In this document: in pieces, positions 1 through 12,698 of the stretch
Numbering within the stretch: position 1 is the stretch's first letter
Layout: each line of letters starts with the position of its first letter
Origin: Malania oleifera
Taxonomy: Eukaryota; Streptophyta; Magnoliopsida; Santalales; Ximeniaceae
Direction: 5' to 3'
DNA length: 64,000 nt
Assembly (NCBI RefSeq): GCF_029873635.1
Contig: NC_080419.1
Location: 69,049,823 to 69,113,822 of the forward strand
Made by a program: the position numbers and the translations under genes
Notes under the pieces: model-generated
Told to the model about the DNA's origin: nothing
Databases searched by the model: none
What the model saw: only the letters and a program-made list of their open reading frames with translations

Positions 1-286
1 GATATTTATAAACAAGTTAACCTAGCCAGACTCGTCGACAAGACGACTTTCTCGTCGACAGGCTGCAGAAGGAAGTTCGTCGATGTCGAGGTGGCCTGGT
101 CGACGAGCCCGAGATTTCAGAATTTCCCAAAATCTCTTGGTATCTCCTCGTCGGCGAGCTACACAAGAGACTTCGTCAACGAGAAAAAAAAGTCTCGTCG
201 ACGAGCCCTGCTGATTTTTACCCTTTTTAATTTTCCTTGTCTTTTCTTATTTATTTAATACACCTATCTCGAGTTGGGTTCTTACA
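1..286 (-). repeat. 3' LTR of A1 (partial)
   Basis: Read on the minus strand, the LTR starts TGTAAGAACCC at 286, right after a purine-rich PPT (about 287-300). It runs out of the window after 286 bases. It matches 10812-11067 in the 5' LTR. It holds the U3 promoter: a GTCGAC-palindrome array and a TATA-like box. Confidence 0.85.
3..207 (-). promoter_or_regulatory. LTR promoter: GTCGAC array plus TATA (A1 3' LTR)
   Basis: TATA-like box at 3-11 (minus). About seven degenerate TCGTCGACGA copies lie upstream between 32 and 207; the best is at 193-207. Promoter role is inferred from position in U3. Confidence 0.55.
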
Positions 287-587
287 ACTTCCCCTCCTTA
301 CACAAATTTTGTCCTTGAAATTTGTAATCTCTCATTTACTAACTCAACAACATATTCAAATGCATACCCGACTCTAAAAAGAGTCGGCGGCCACCCACAT
401 AGTTGCCCCATCCCAAATACATAAATACCCTCATTTATAGAGAAGGAATATCGTGGTTACATACATACACTGTCTCGGAAGCTCACAATATCACACACTC
501 CCCCAGAGACTAACCACACAACATTACTATAATAGCAGAGTATTACATACTTACATACCCATACCGATCCTGCTATCAAGCTACTAC

Positions 588-2240
588 TCAGAACAACTGT
601 GGATATTTTTGGCGTATTTTCGTCTCCAACTCTTAAGAAGCTTCCTCAACTGCGTGATTCAGCCATAGTACCTTCACTAACGGTATCTCCTTGGTACGCA
701 GCTTCTGAACTTTACGGTCTAGAATCTGAACGGGTATCTCCTCATACACCAAAGCATCCCTAATCTCTAAAGATTCATAACTAATCACAAGCGACGGATC
801 TGACACGTACCTCCTCAACATGGATACGTGAAACGTATCATGGATCCTCGAGAGCGCTAGAGGCAGTGCAATCCTGTAGGCCACCGGACCCACTCGTTCC
901 AGTACCTCAAATTGTTCAATATACCTCGGGCTCATTTTGCCCTTCTTCTCGAACCTTATCACTCCTTTCATCAGAGCGATCCTCAAGAATATCTTACCCC
1001 TCCCCACCTCGAATTCTAACTCACGGCAGCGAACATCCACATAACTCTTCTGCCAACTATAAGCCAATTTAATCCTAACCCTGATCAAACCAACCTTCTC
1101 AGAAGCCTGCTACATGAGTTCGGGCCCCAATTCCTATCGTTAATCGACATCATCCCAATACAAAGGAGATCGACACCTCCGACCATACAATGCCTTGAAC
1201 GATGCCATCCCGATACTAGCCTGGAAGCTATTGTTATAGGTAAATTCCACTAATGGTAGAAACTAAATCCAACTACCACCGAAGTCTAATACACAAGCCC
1301 ATAACATATCCTCCAAGATCTATATCGTCCTATCTGACTGTCCATTATTCTAGGGGTGGAACGTTGTACTGAATGTAACCTTCGTCCCCAGTGCTTCCTA
1401 TAAGCTCTTCCAGAATCGAGAAGTGAATCTTGAGTCTCGATCTGAAATAATGGATACCAGTACCCTGTGCATTTTGACTATCTCCTGCACGTACAGGTCT
1501 ACTAGCCTACTCAAGGAATAGCTAACCTTCATTGGTACAAAGTGAGCAGATTTAGTTAACCTGTCCACGATCACCCAGCCCGTGAAGTGCTGGTGGTAAT
1601 CCGGTGACAAAGTCCATGGAAATATGCTCCATTTTCCACTCCGGAATACTCAATGGCTGCAACGGACCTGTTGGCCTATGATGTTCAGCCTTTACTTGCT
1701 GACACGTTAGAAATTGCTCCACAAATTAAGCAATCTCCTTTTTCATGCCACTCCACCAGAAGGACTCTCGCAAATCCTAATACAACTTCGTACTTCCCGG
1801 ATGTATCATATATAGAGAACGATGTGCCTCCTCCAGAATCGTCCTTCTTATCCCCTTGTCGTTTGGAACACACAGTCTGATTCCAAACCTTAGCAGACCT
1901 CCCTCAGAGATGTTAAAATCTATAGCCAATCCTTGCTGCACTTTACAACCTCAACTGATTCCACATCACTTGCCCGCGTGACTTTAATCCTCTTAAATAA
2001 CGTCGACTAGATCACCAAGCTAGCAATGAAAGCCTGGTGATTACCATCCACCAACTCCATGCCAAGACTTTCCAGATCTAGTCTGATATGATGCTGATCT
2101 ATCACTGCAGATACTGACGCGTGCTCTGACTTCCGACTCAGTGCATCAGCTACACATTAGCTTTCCCTGGATGATAGCTAATGGTGCAAACATAGTCCGT
2201 AATCAGTTCAAGCCACCTTCTCTGCCTCATGTTCAACTCC
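588..2240 (-). pseudogene. A1 integrase, decayed
   Basis: Integrase would splice element cDNA into the host genome. An open stretch at 633-1088 encodes the C-terminal part with the gypsy-typical HDTFHVSMLRRYV and the segment LVKVLWLNHAVEEAS; coding ends at a stop near 588. A second open stretch (1398-1610) carries the core-domain segment [17 protein letters not shown] followed by [13 protein letters not shown], which includes a catalytic-core aspartate. Between and upstream of these the reading frame is broken by several stops, so no functional protein is possible. The zinc-binding N-terminal part is only recognisable in fragments. Confidence 0.8.
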
Positions 2241-2242
2241 TG

Positions 2243-3593
2243 CTATGTGAAAAAGTATTTGAGACTCTTGTGATCCATGAAGATCTCACATTGTTCACCA
2301 TACAAGTAGTGTCTCCAAATCTTCAGCGCATACACCACCGCCGCCAATTCTAGATTATGTGTAGGGTAATTATTCTCATACTCCTTGAGTTTCCAAGAAG
2401 CATAAGCAATTACTTTCCCTTGTCGCATCAGCACACATCCTAAACCCTTCAACGATGCGTCACTATAAATCACAAAACCACTATCCCTAGATAGGATGAT
2501 TAAAACCGGAGCAGTGACCAGTCGGTGTTTCAACTCCTGAAAACTTTGCTCGTACTCGTCAGTCCAATCAAATCTCACACCCTTCCTCATCCATGGTGTT
2601 AGAGGACTAGATAACTTAGAGAATCCTTCCACAAACTGCCAGTAATACCCAGCCAGTCCTAGGAAGCTCTGAACATCCTGCACACTCTTCGGTTTCACCC
2701 AATCAACCACCACTTCTATCTTACCGAGATCAATTGACATACCACCCTTCGACACGATATGGCCTAGAAACGTGACCTGATTCAACCAGAACTCGCATTT
2801 CTTCAACTTAGCATATAACTTCTTTTCCCGTAGTACTTGTAGTAGCAACCTCAGATGGTTTTCATGCTCTTCTGGAGTAAATCATAATATCATCAATGAG
2901 TACTACTACGAACTGGTCCAGGTATTCATGGAAAACCTTGTTCATTACATCCATAAACACCGCCGGAGCGTTAGTCAACTCAAAAGGTATGACCAGAAAC
3001 TCATAATGACCGTATCTGGTTCGAAAAGCAGTCTTAGCAACATCCTCAGTCCTAACTCTCACCTGATGATACCCTGAATGTAGATCGATCTTCGAAAAGA
3101 CCTGCATTCCATGCAGCTGGTCAAATAGATCATCAATACAAGGCAACGGATATATGTTCTTCACTATTACCTTGTTGATATCACGGTAGTTAATGCACAT
3201 TCTTATTGACCTGTATTTCTTCTTTACGAATAATATTGGAGCTCCCCAGGGCGAAACACTAGGTCGGATAAAGCCCTTATTCTGTAGTTCCTGTAACTGC
3301 TCCTTCAACTCTCTAAGTTCAGCTGGAGCCATTCGGTATGGAGCTTTACAGATCGGTGCCCTGCTTGACAACAATTCAATAGTGAACTCCACCTCATGAT
3401 CAGGAAGTAAACCGAGTAAGTCTTCTGGGAATACATTCAAAAATTTGTTAACCACTCGGATATCTTCAAGTTTCAAATCATCCTGTGGTGGTTCCTTCAC
3501 ATAAGCTAGGTACCCCTGACAACCGTCCAAGAGTAACCTTCTTGCCTGCATAGTTGACAAAATATATGGCATCGAACACGCACACAATCCCAT
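2243..3593 (-). pseudogene. A1 reverse transcriptase / RNase H, frameshifted
   Basis: Two adjacent minus-strand reading frames make one RT-RNase H region. 2862-3593 has the RT core: [14 protein letters not shown], the [15 protein letters not shown] block and an intact catalytic LIDDIMIYS box. 2243-2848 continues with [16 protein letters not shown], the connection segment FLGLAGYY and the RNase H segment FVIYSDASLKGLGCVL. A stop and frame change lie between them (about 2849-2861). Both aspartates of the RT box remain, so the break came from the frame disruption rather than the active site. Confidence 0.88.
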
Positions 3594-3674
3594 GAACTCA
3601 CATTCCTACTTCCTAGGAGGTTTGAACACTACTACCTTCCTACAACAATCAATCACCTCACAACTAGAGAATAA

Positions 3675-4037
3675 TCAATCCATCCCCAGCATGACATCAA
3701 ATCCACACATGTCATACACAACTAGGTTCCCCAGTAGCAGCCTTCCCTGAATAATCACTGGGCAGTTTCCTAACATCTTACTACAGATTGTTAAACTCCT
3801 AGTCGATGTAGCCATAGACAACCACTCATCCATCACTTGGGTTTCAACCCTACACGGTTTCAAAAAACTTGCAGATATAAAAGAGTGGGTTGCTCCCGAA
3901 TCAAATAAGACAACAACTCTATTCGAAAGAAATAACATGGTACCTGTCACCACGTTTCTAGCATGCTCAGCATCGACTAAAGTAAGCGAGTACACCCTTG
4001 CTGGGGCCGTGTTTTCTTGATAGTTTCCCCAAGGCAT
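3675..4037 (-). pseudogene. A1 aspartic protease
   Basis: The retropepsin-like domain would process the polyprotein. The catalytic motif VVLFDSGATHSFIS is present, and the flap-side segment FDVMLGMD lies near the end. It is out of frame with the RT region downstream and with gag upstream, so it is a remnant of a gag-pol polyprotein. Confidence 0.85.
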
Positions 4038-5018
4038 CTTATTACTTCCCCGATTATGGCTCGATGCAAGTGCATCGCTCCTTTATGCCTGATAGTTTCG
4101 GGACATGTGGCCTAATTTGCCACAGTTGTAGCAGTTACCCATGAACGGTCGGTATTCACCATCATGCCATTTACGGAACTTGGTGCATTGTGCGGAAGAT
4201 GGATCCCCCTGAAGACCCTACCGTTCGGTATTCTAGTGATAACCCGAACCATAATTCTTCTTCTTCCACTATCCCTATCAAGGACCATTCTGAGAACCAA
4301 AAGATACTGGCCTCTTCTTCTATTCTTGCACCACCTTATTGCCCTGGAGGTCAGCCTCAACTATGGTGGCTTTATCCACGAGAACAGAGAACTCTTGAAT
4401 TTGTAGCATTCCCACAAGCCTGCGGATGTCCTTCCTCAAACCCTTCTCGAACCTCCAAGTCTTCTCATACTCGTTCGAGACCAAACACGATGCAAAACAA
4501 GATAACTCAATATATTTGGCAGCATATCTCTGCACCGTCTGGTTTCCCTAAGTTAGGCTCGAGAACTAATCAGCCTTCGTATCACAAGTGGAAGCCGGGA
4601 AGTATCTCTCAAAAAATACCTCCTTGAATCGGCTCCAAGTCATACCAGATGGACCAGCTCTCTACTTCTCAATCTGACTCACAGCAGTCCACCATCTGTC
4701 AGCTTCTCCTGCCAGCTGCAAAGTAGAATAGAGAACTTTTTGCTTGTCGGTGCAGTGCAGAACTTCCAATATCTTCTTGGTCTTTTGCACCCAGTTCTCT
4801 GTTACTATCGGATTGAGTCCCCTAGTAAACGTCGGAGGGTGCATGTGGGTGAACCTCTCTATGGTACAGCTCGTCGCAGTAGGAGAATGCTCACGCCTCC
4901 TAACACTTCGCTCAATTTCCCGCATGACCTGCCTCGTCAAACCCCGAGGCACAGAAGGAGATTCGTCACTCGCAGTCCCCTTAGAACCACTATCCAAGTT
5001 GTTATCTTTGGGCTCCAT
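4038..5018 (-). pseudogene. A1 gag with zinc knuckle, decayed
   Basis: The start MEPKDNN lies at 5018. The retrotransposon gag core follows: ENWVQKTKKILEVLHCTD, then STLQLAGEADRWWTAV. Continuation at 4320-4535 has IELSCFASCLVSNEYEKTWRFEKGLR. A zinc knuckle CYNCGKLGHMSRNY is readable near 4100-4140, with the last cysteine replaced by tyrosine. Several stops break the frame. Confidence 0.8.
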
Positions 5019-5330
5019 TCTGAAAATAAGATAGGAATCAGTTAGAATTCCTATATCATACACAGTTAACACAACCATTGAAATCTAATCATGTTAACTA
5101 CAACTCTCACAGGTCCAAGTCTGTCCTACCATACCGACACGAAACCATCAATGGTTTACTGTGATTTTACAGAAATCGTCATTCCAGGAAAAACATAGAA
5201 CACCGCCAACGAGTCCCCGTCTAACTACAAGACAATCCTCAACCTACTCTACCCATTTCCTACACCCTATACTCTGGTATGTACACATATTCACGCCTAA
5301 CCAAGTCTACAAGACCTAACAACCTGGTTA

Positions 5331-5342
5331 GCTCTAATACCA
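5331..5342 (-). other. A1 primer-binding site
   Basis: On the minus strand this reads TGGTATTAGAGC, one change from the initiator-Met tRNA-primed TGGTATCAGAGC. It lies three bases inside the 5' LTR, fixing the LTR boundary at 5346. Confidence 0.75.
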
Positions 5343-5345
5343 AGC

Positions 5346-6240
5346 TATCACGCCCTGAACCCGCAGATGGGCCCCAGGGTATGATTTAATAACCTAACCT
5401 GTCTCTGTATCATTTAAAACATACATGATACTACACTGAATGAGGGTCCGACCCCGTGGGGTACATGTACACCCTATACATATTCACATACACATACATA
5501 CACATCACATATGCAACGGAAATGTTCTTTCTAATACATACAACGTACCATACCAGAGTCTATGCTCCAAAATATAGTACATACCCCAGGTGTCTATGAA
5601 AACCCAACCATGACAACTCAGTTACAAAATTCATACTTACACAAGTACTATATGCAACTAAATGACAACCACGCTCCTGTTATGCTAGGAATCTAGTGAT
5701 GGCTACTCAAAGGACCTAAAAAACATTTGGATAATCGGGGTGAGACACCTCTCAGTAAGGAAGAAACATGTTACATCAGTGTGTGGCATACAAGTGTTAT
5801 TTCAACATAAAACATAACACGATACAATTCTAGTATTTTCACAATCCAGTTCCAGTACATACGATACAAAACATACGGTCAGTGTCATCACACTCTTCAG
5901 CCGAAACCGGCTGTATTACACGGAGCACCCGATAACCTAGCATTAGCCAAAACCCCATAGAGATATTTTTGCTAATACGATGTCAACTCACACCCATTGG
6001 TGACCAACCAGAACAAATAGGTGATATTTCACACCCTAGGATATAGAGTCGGACACTCTCACCCACGGTATTTAGTTGAGACATGGCGTTTCAGAAAACC
6101 TAAAACTATTTGGAACTTATGTTCCTATACCTCTCAGCTTACGGTAATTAGCCGTCACAGCTGTTTTCACAAAACCTAAAACATTTACATACAACAATTT
6201 ATTCCACACTTATTTGGTATACAACAAATCATATCGTTTT
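5346..6240 (-). repeat. 5' LTR of A1, low-coordinate part
   Basis: Starts TATCACGCC, where sister LTRs have TGTCACGCC. It aligns by eye with the LTRs at 31846, 34819 and 61742. It is broken at 6240 by solo LTR B1 and resumes at 10154. Confidence 0.82.
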
Positions 6241-7023
6241 TGTAACAACCTGCTAAATTTTACATATATATATATATATACCGAAATTTATATTGTTATG
6301 ATACCTACTAATTTAAATCTAACCATCAACCTAAGCAGTGGGAGGCTGAATACATAAAAATATATATCCACATAAATACTACAATACCAGAGTGTCAAAG
6401 TATTCCTCAATATGTACATACACAACCATTCTCCAAAATACTCCCTGCTGAAACTAGGGATCTACAAAATAACTTCCCAGAATACTCACCCTCAAAAAGG
6501 GCAGTACTGTAGCCCCTCTACCTGTGAGCCTGATCTGCTTGCCTAGCTGGATCACCTGAAAAATATTAAATCACTGGGATGAGACCACGCTCAATAAGAC
6601 GAAATATGCTATTGCTAGCATGTGGCAAATGAGTTACATTTTTGAAAAAATATGATTTAAAAATTTCGTGATTAACTGAATCTGAGGATACATGTATAAA
6701 TAACATATGACATAGCTTCTATCTATGCTACTTAACATATCTATCTTTATGAATTTTATATTCATATTACTTCTAGTATACATAGGTACATCCTTTGTTT
6801 TTGTAAATCTGTATATACATATAATAACTGAGAAAACTTCCCTAGATGGATAACTATATGTCATGATTTAACCCCTCATGACAGGGTTGTGCGGCCCGTA
6901 GGCAGCCGACCAGAATAAGTCAACTGAACTCCGACAGTCAGATCGGCCTCCTCAACCCTTATCTGAAGGGGAGCCTGTCCACAATATAGGCACGATCGAC
7001 TATTGAATACCACATACTATCTG

Positions 7024-8959
7024 TGTAATGACCTGCTATTTAACTGGTCTTTTTTTTTTTTATATTATGATATTTGACATGCTCTAATACCATACTGGAT
7101 TGAACCCAATCATTAACCCAAGCAGCAAGAAGAGAAAATCAAATAAACATATCCATATTTTATATACAATACCAGAGTGCTAATAGGTTTCCCCAAAATA
7201 CACATATTTGACCGTTCCCCCAATATTCTTAACCGATGAGGGCTATACAAAAATATTCTCAAAAATACACTCACTCTCTCTGAGAGGGCAGTACTGTGAC
7301 CTCTCTATCTGTGAGCCTAGTCTGCTCGCCCAACTGACTCACCTGAAAAATAATTCAACACTAGGATGAGCCAATGCTCAGTAAGACGAAATACGTTATT
7401 ACTAGTGTGTGGCAATTGAGCTACAATACTGAGAAAATCTCTTACTATATAGTTATGTATCACTGAATCTGTAAAGCACAATACTAGAAATATAGTCTTC
7501 ATCTTTTACTTGTTGCTTAACATTTACGTACTTTAGGTTTCTATTCAAAATACTGCTAATATATGTATATATTTTCTATTTCTGTAAAGTTGTATAAACA
7601 TAATAATAACTGTAAACTTCCCTGTGGATAACTGTTTGTCATGATTTAACCCTTTATGACAGGGTTGTGCGACCCGTAGGCATGATTTACCCTGACTGGC
7701 CAACCAAGAATAAATCACTATACTCCATAGTCTAATCAGCCCTCCTTAACCCATATCTGATGGGGAGCCTGTCCACTCGTGGGCTCTATGCGATCGACCT
7801 TTATACCACGTATTATCTGAATAGGTGGTTGCACTCTATAAACCATATGTAGCTACAGTACCGTGCTCTGTAACTGTATGGTCCGACAGGGTCTGATACT
7901 ATACACCTCTATATATAACTATCTGTTTTACCATGATTCTATAATAACTGTATAAACCATGACGCTGTGGAAAATTGTATCTATATCAACTGTGTTTTTG
8001 TAATTAACTATAAATCTGTATGTCATGGTACTGTAAAACTGTGTAATCACGGTATTTTTGTAATTTCTGTAAAATATATTCTCTGTATATTCTATAAAAC
8101 ACATCTCTGAGAAATACTGTAAAACATGTTTCTATACTCTATCTATATTCTCAAGCCACACAGTAATTTTAAAACATATTAATCATACTTGATAAACTGT
8201 ATAAGTCTATGCGGTAAATAATATTCTGGTGGAACATTTATAATTTTATACTGAAATCATACTCAAATAACCTAGCATAGCATATTTCCCTTACCTGACT
8301 ATTGGAAAGCCCATATGGTATACTGGCCTAACACCCACAGGGTCTCCTACATAACACCCTAAAAACAACATTTTTCAGAACAAAATATCAGTATTTCTTC
8401 ACCTACATACTTTATTATAACTGTCAGAAGGCCAAAAATGGACTAAAAGTCCTTATCTTGAATTTGGGATGAAATCCAACTTCGTTTCATCAACGATCCG
8501 CTCTGGAAGACTTGTAGAGAACTTAGCTTGGAGCATCGTGGTGGCTTCGGATCGTTGATGCGGTGACTGGTGGGGCCAAAATCGAAGAGAGAAGGGAGAG
8601 TGACCGTAGGAGAGAGAGTGAGAGAGAGAAGAGAGAGAGGGCACTCAAATTTGATAAAAAATCTGAGTTTTCATTACTTATAGGGCTAGATTCTTCGATG
8701 AGACGCATCACCTTATTGACAAGTCCTTCAATAAATTCGTCGACGAACCTTACCCTTTGTCGACGAAATTCAGGGTAGCCCAAAATCCTTCACTCGGTAT
8801 TTTCTCGTCAACGAAATCTTGTCTTCATCGAAGAAATCCTGAAGACCTTCATCGACGAAACCCTATATTCGTCGACAAAGTCTACTGCCTCCTTTTGTTA
8901 CTGATTCCATTTCTCTCTCTCTTTATTATTTAGATACCATTATTTTCTGGGTCATTACA
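7024..8959 (-). mobile_element. Solo LTR B2 inside B1
   Basis: Begins TGTAATGACC and ends GTCATTACA, with flanks ATCTG (7019-7023) and ATTTG (8960-8964). Its 7105-7350 region aligns with 6311-6560 of B1, so it is a relative that landed in an older copy. Confidence 0.85.
8677..8880 (-). promoter_or_regulatory. LTR promoter: GTCGAC array plus TATA-like box (B2)
   Basis: Weak TATA-like box at 8677-8683. Six copies of TTCGTCGACGAA-type motifs lie upstream (8736-8880), several with single C-to-T or G-to-A changes. A GA-rich tract lies downstream at about 8600-8640. Confidence 0.5.
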
Positions 8960-9786
8960 ATTTGAGTAATGTGGTTGCACTCTGAACTGAATATAGCTAT
9001 GGTATCGTGCTCTGTAACCTGATCAGTAATGATACATCAGGATCTGATACTATATAATACATTTCTATATACAATCTATCTGTTTTACCATGATTTTGTA
9101 TTAACTGTATTAACCATGACGTTGTAATAAATTGTATATATATCAACTGTATTTCTAAAATAAATTGTAAATTTGTATGTTATGGTACTGTAAAACTATA
9201 TAATCATGGTATTATGAAAAAATGTAAAAGCATTTCCTTGTCTGTATATTTTGTTAAACATGAACCTGAAAATACTGTAAAACATGTTTCTGTATACATA
9301 CTGTTAAACATGATTCTGTACTATAACCATATTCTCATGCCACACAATAATTAAAACATCTTAAACATAATTTATAAACTGTATAAATTCCTGCTCTGAA
9401 TAATAATATGGTACAAACATATAATTTATACTGAAATCATACTAAGATTTTCTAGCATAGCATATTTCCCTTACCTGATTTCTGCGAAAGTCCCCTACTG
9501 TGACTGGTCCTACACCCGTAGGGTTCACCACTCAATACCCTAAAAATAACATTTTCCAGAACAAAATATCATTATTTCTTCACATACTACGTTTCTTATA
9601 ACTGTGGAAAAGGCAAATACTGAATAAAATGTCTTACCCTGAGATTGAGATGAAATTCAACCTAGCCCCACCAACAATCCGCTCCGGCAGACTTGGGGAG
9701 AACTTTCCCAGGAGCGTAGTGGTAGCCTCAGATCGTCGATCCAACAAAAAATGGGTCTGAGATCGAAGAGAGAAGAGGGAAAAACC

Positions 9787-9830
<44 letters not shown>

Positions 9831-9867
9831 TTGCTGATAATTCTGCGTAAAAATCTGAGTTTAGGAC

Positions 9868-10073
9868 TATTTATACCCTAGCTTTGTTGACAAGACACGT
9901 CACTTTGTCGACGAGGCCACGAATGACGTTCGTCGACGAATATCTACTCCTCATCAATGAAGTTCAGGAACTGACATATAGTCTCTCGGTATCTTCTCAT
10001 CGACGAGACACATCCTCGTCGACGAGCCCCTCATGTGTGCTCATCGAAAAATCCCCTATGTTCATCGACGAGA
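9868..10073 (-). promoter_or_regulatory. LTR promoter: GTCGAC array plus TATA (B1)
   Basis: TATA-like box at 9868-9875 and an array at 9882-10073. A (GA)n run at 9789-9826 lies just downstream. Confidence 0.55.
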
Positions 10074-10153
10074 CCCTGTTATATTCTTCCTTTAATTCTT
10101 CTTCCCTCTTTTCCTTCTATTATTAAATTATGATAATTATTCGGGTCTCTACA

Positions 10154-10723
10154 ATTTTCATTTCGAGAATACAATTTAATACAAATATAGGTACGGTCAT
10201 CTCAATATCACAGTTTTATACAACATACGATTTTCCAACAAAAATAGAGATGATACACGAAACCCCCAAAATTTTTCCAAAATAATAACCCAAAAATCTC
10301 GTATTTTCACTTGATAGATTTTCCCAAATAAGTAGTCAAATCATACATACAATCGTAAACTACATGTTTACCGATTCAGATTTAAAAAATAACTGATATA
10401 AACATAATCCCATTACCTTACCCCAAAAACCAAAACACGAGCTCAATAGCTCCAAAACAGAGAACTAAGGTACCAAAACCTAAACAACGAAGAACAATAC
10501 TTCCTTACAATACTATTCTCTATAAGTCTACCAAAACAAAAATGAAATCGGACCCTTACCTCGCTTTTGGGTCAAAACCTGAAAATCCTCGAGACGAAAT
10601 TTCGATCCGCTATAAACGTAAAGATTCTCCTCCTGATCCACATAGCAACGTCAGATCATTGATTCCGGCAACCGACGACCCAAAATCCTAGAGGGAGAGA
10701 GAGAGTGTGTGTTTGAGAGAGAG

Positions 10724-10783
<60 letters not shown>

Positions 10784-11067
10784 GGTTTTCTTCTCAACTA
10801 AGCAAGATAAAAGATATTTATAAACAAGTTGACTCGGCCAGACTCGTCGACAAGACGGCGTCCTCATTGACGGGCCGCAGAAGGAAGTTCGTCAACACCA
10901 AGGTGGCCTCGTCGACGAGCCACTGAACCTCATCGGCGAGCTGCACAAGAGACTTCATAGACAAGAAAAGAAGTTTCGTCGACGAGCCCTACTGCTTTTT
11001 ATTCTTTTTAATTTTCCTTCTCTTTTCTTATTTATTTAATACACCTATCTCAAGTCGTGTTCTTATA
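10154..11067 (-). repeat. 5' LTR of A1, high-coordinate part
   Basis: Resumes the LTR after B1. From 10812 it matches the window start closely. It ends CTTATA at 11067, where sister LTRs end CTTACA. It contains a GA/TA microsatellite at about 10690-10780. Confidence 0.82.
10816..10988 (-). promoter_or_regulatory. LTR promoter: GTCGAC array plus TATA (A1 5' LTR)
   Basis: TATA-like box at 10816-10824, with the array at 10843-10988 upstream on the minus strand. Confidence 0.55.
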
Positions 11068-11603
11068 ATATAATATATATATAAATCATGCACAAGATAA
11101 AATAAAGAGTGAAGGGAAAGAAAATTTAACACTGAAGATTTAACATGGTTTGGCACCAAGCCTACATCCACACCTTAACACCAAGCCAAGGATTCCACAA
11201 TCCACTATGAATACTCCTTCACCAATGGAGCAAACCTTACAATTCAGGTACCAAACCCTACACATGGGAACAAATCCCTACCGTACTCACAAAGAGCCAC
11301 AAGGATCACCAAGATACCTTGCATGTCTGGTTCACAAAGAAACTTCACCAAATGATTCACAAAGAACCTTACAAGAGATGATGGAAATACAAAGAGATGC
11401 TCCTCAATGAGCTAATATGAAATAAAAACCAAACTCTCACTATTCTCTCAAGGATTGAATCACACAAGATTAATAAGTAAAAGAGAATGAGCACTTGTGA
11501 ATGAAAGACTAATATGCAAAGTGCAAAGTGCTAGGTTTTGTAATCCAAAGATATGATTGACTAATATGATTAAAAACCTTGATAAACAAGTATAAGAACT
11601 TGC

Positions 11604-11763
11604 ATTTATAGCCAAAACACCCAACTAGCCATTAGTGGACCGTTGTGAGCAAATCCCAAACAAAACTAGCCGTTTTTGCCTATTAGTGTCATTCTGCCCA
11701 TTGGGCGCGTCGACTGGTCCCCTGCACTTGTCGACTAGTGCTTGCCTGTGACTCGTCAACTAG
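11604..11763 (-). promoter_or_regulatory. LTR promoter: GTCGAC array plus TATA (D1)
   Basis: TATA-like box at 11604-11610. Three GTCGAC-type sites lie at 11706-11763, in the form TTGTCGACTAG. Confidence 0.45.
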
Positions 11764-12510
11764 TGCCCTGCACTTTTCAATGACTGCCTTGAATCAGAAA
11801 AAGTCATCAACATAAAAGTTGTGGGATTTTTTTTTAGCTTTCTAGGGACACCAAGATCGTCTTTTTTGGACTTTTTTAGTAAAAGTTATGCCCTAAATAC
11901 TTAAAGGTGTTCAGGACTTCAAGGCTACACTACCTTAGTTGACGATTCCTCTATTTTTCTTTGTCAAAAAGCCTTTTAATGACATAAAACATTCTTGGAC
12001 AAAAGTATATGAAATATAATAAGTCTAATAAAGTTTAATGCTTGTCCAAAAGAGTTTTCCTTTGAATATAAGATATCTTGATTATGAAAACACATTTGAA
12101 AGCTTATTTAAATATCTTATATACTTAGTATGTCCTTTATGAAAGTATACGTGAATTTCTTGAGGCTTTAAGACATAAAGCTCGTTTCGACATAACAAAG
12201 ACTAAGTATAAAAAATTTCTTAATATTAGTATGTTAAAAACTTGTTCCTTTGAAAACATATTTTGAGTTTAGGATTCTTTTGACAAACTCTTTGATTTTA
12301 ACTTTGAAAACTGTTAAAGTTGAGTTTATAACTTTAGTTGAAAACCTATAATGTAAAGACCGAAAAAAATAATAACAATGAAAATGATAAAGGAAAAGGA
12401 AAAAGAAAAGAAAGAGAAAGAAAAAGAAGGAAAAGAATTTTAAAAGGGGGAGCGCTTGTAGACGAGAAGATATTGAGAGCAGGAATTTCATACCATTAAG
12501 GACCCATTAT

Positions 12511-12582
12511 CTTCATCGATGAATGCCCTTCTATGACTCGTCAATGAGTACATGTGTCTCATCGATGAGGACACATAGCCAG

Positions 12583-12620
<38 letters not shown>

Positions 12621-12656
12621 TAAAATCATATTTGAGAGAGAAAATTTAATTTCTCT

Positions 12657-12698
<42 letters not shown>
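12511..12698 (+). promoter_or_regulatory. LTR promoter: decayed GTCGAC array, TA run, CT run (E)
   Basis: Three TCATCGATGA-type sites (12511-12570) are followed by a (TA)n tract from about 12584 that could serve as a TATA region, then (CT)n at about 12657-12698. Confidence 0.45.

Larger units (their letters stand above)
6241..10153 (-). mobile_element. Solo LTR B1, itself interrupted
   Basis: Begins TGTAACAACC and ends GTCTCTACA, with no PBS, PPT or coding region. Flanks are GTTTT (6236-6240) and ATTTT (10154-10158), a 5-bp target duplication with one difference. The uninterrupted A-family LTR at about 32970 reads through this point, which confirms an insertion. Orientation is set by the promoter block. 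Its own sequence is split by B2. Confidence 0.85.
1..11067 (-). mobile_element. Ty3/gypsy element A1, interrupted
   Basis: Minus-strand LTR retrotransposon. In its own direction the order is 5' LTR, primer-binding site, gag, protease, RT/RNase H, integrase, polypurine tract and 3' LTR. The 3' LTR is cut by the window start. The 5' LTR is split by solo LTR B1 (6241-10153). The integrase end and the PPT sequence resemble Tekay/Del-like chromoviruses, but the clade is inferred by eye. All ORFs are broken. The right end lies in a copia-type LTR (D1) that resumes at 11068. Confidence 0.85.

Noticed and set aside
4190..4627. 145-codon plus-strand reading frame
   Set aside because: It is the antisense of A1 gag, which has clear gag motifs on the minus strand.
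6241..10153. A short two-LTR (TRIM-like) element
   Set aside because: The two related LTR sequences are nested, not terminal: 7024-8959 has its own target duplication inside the other.
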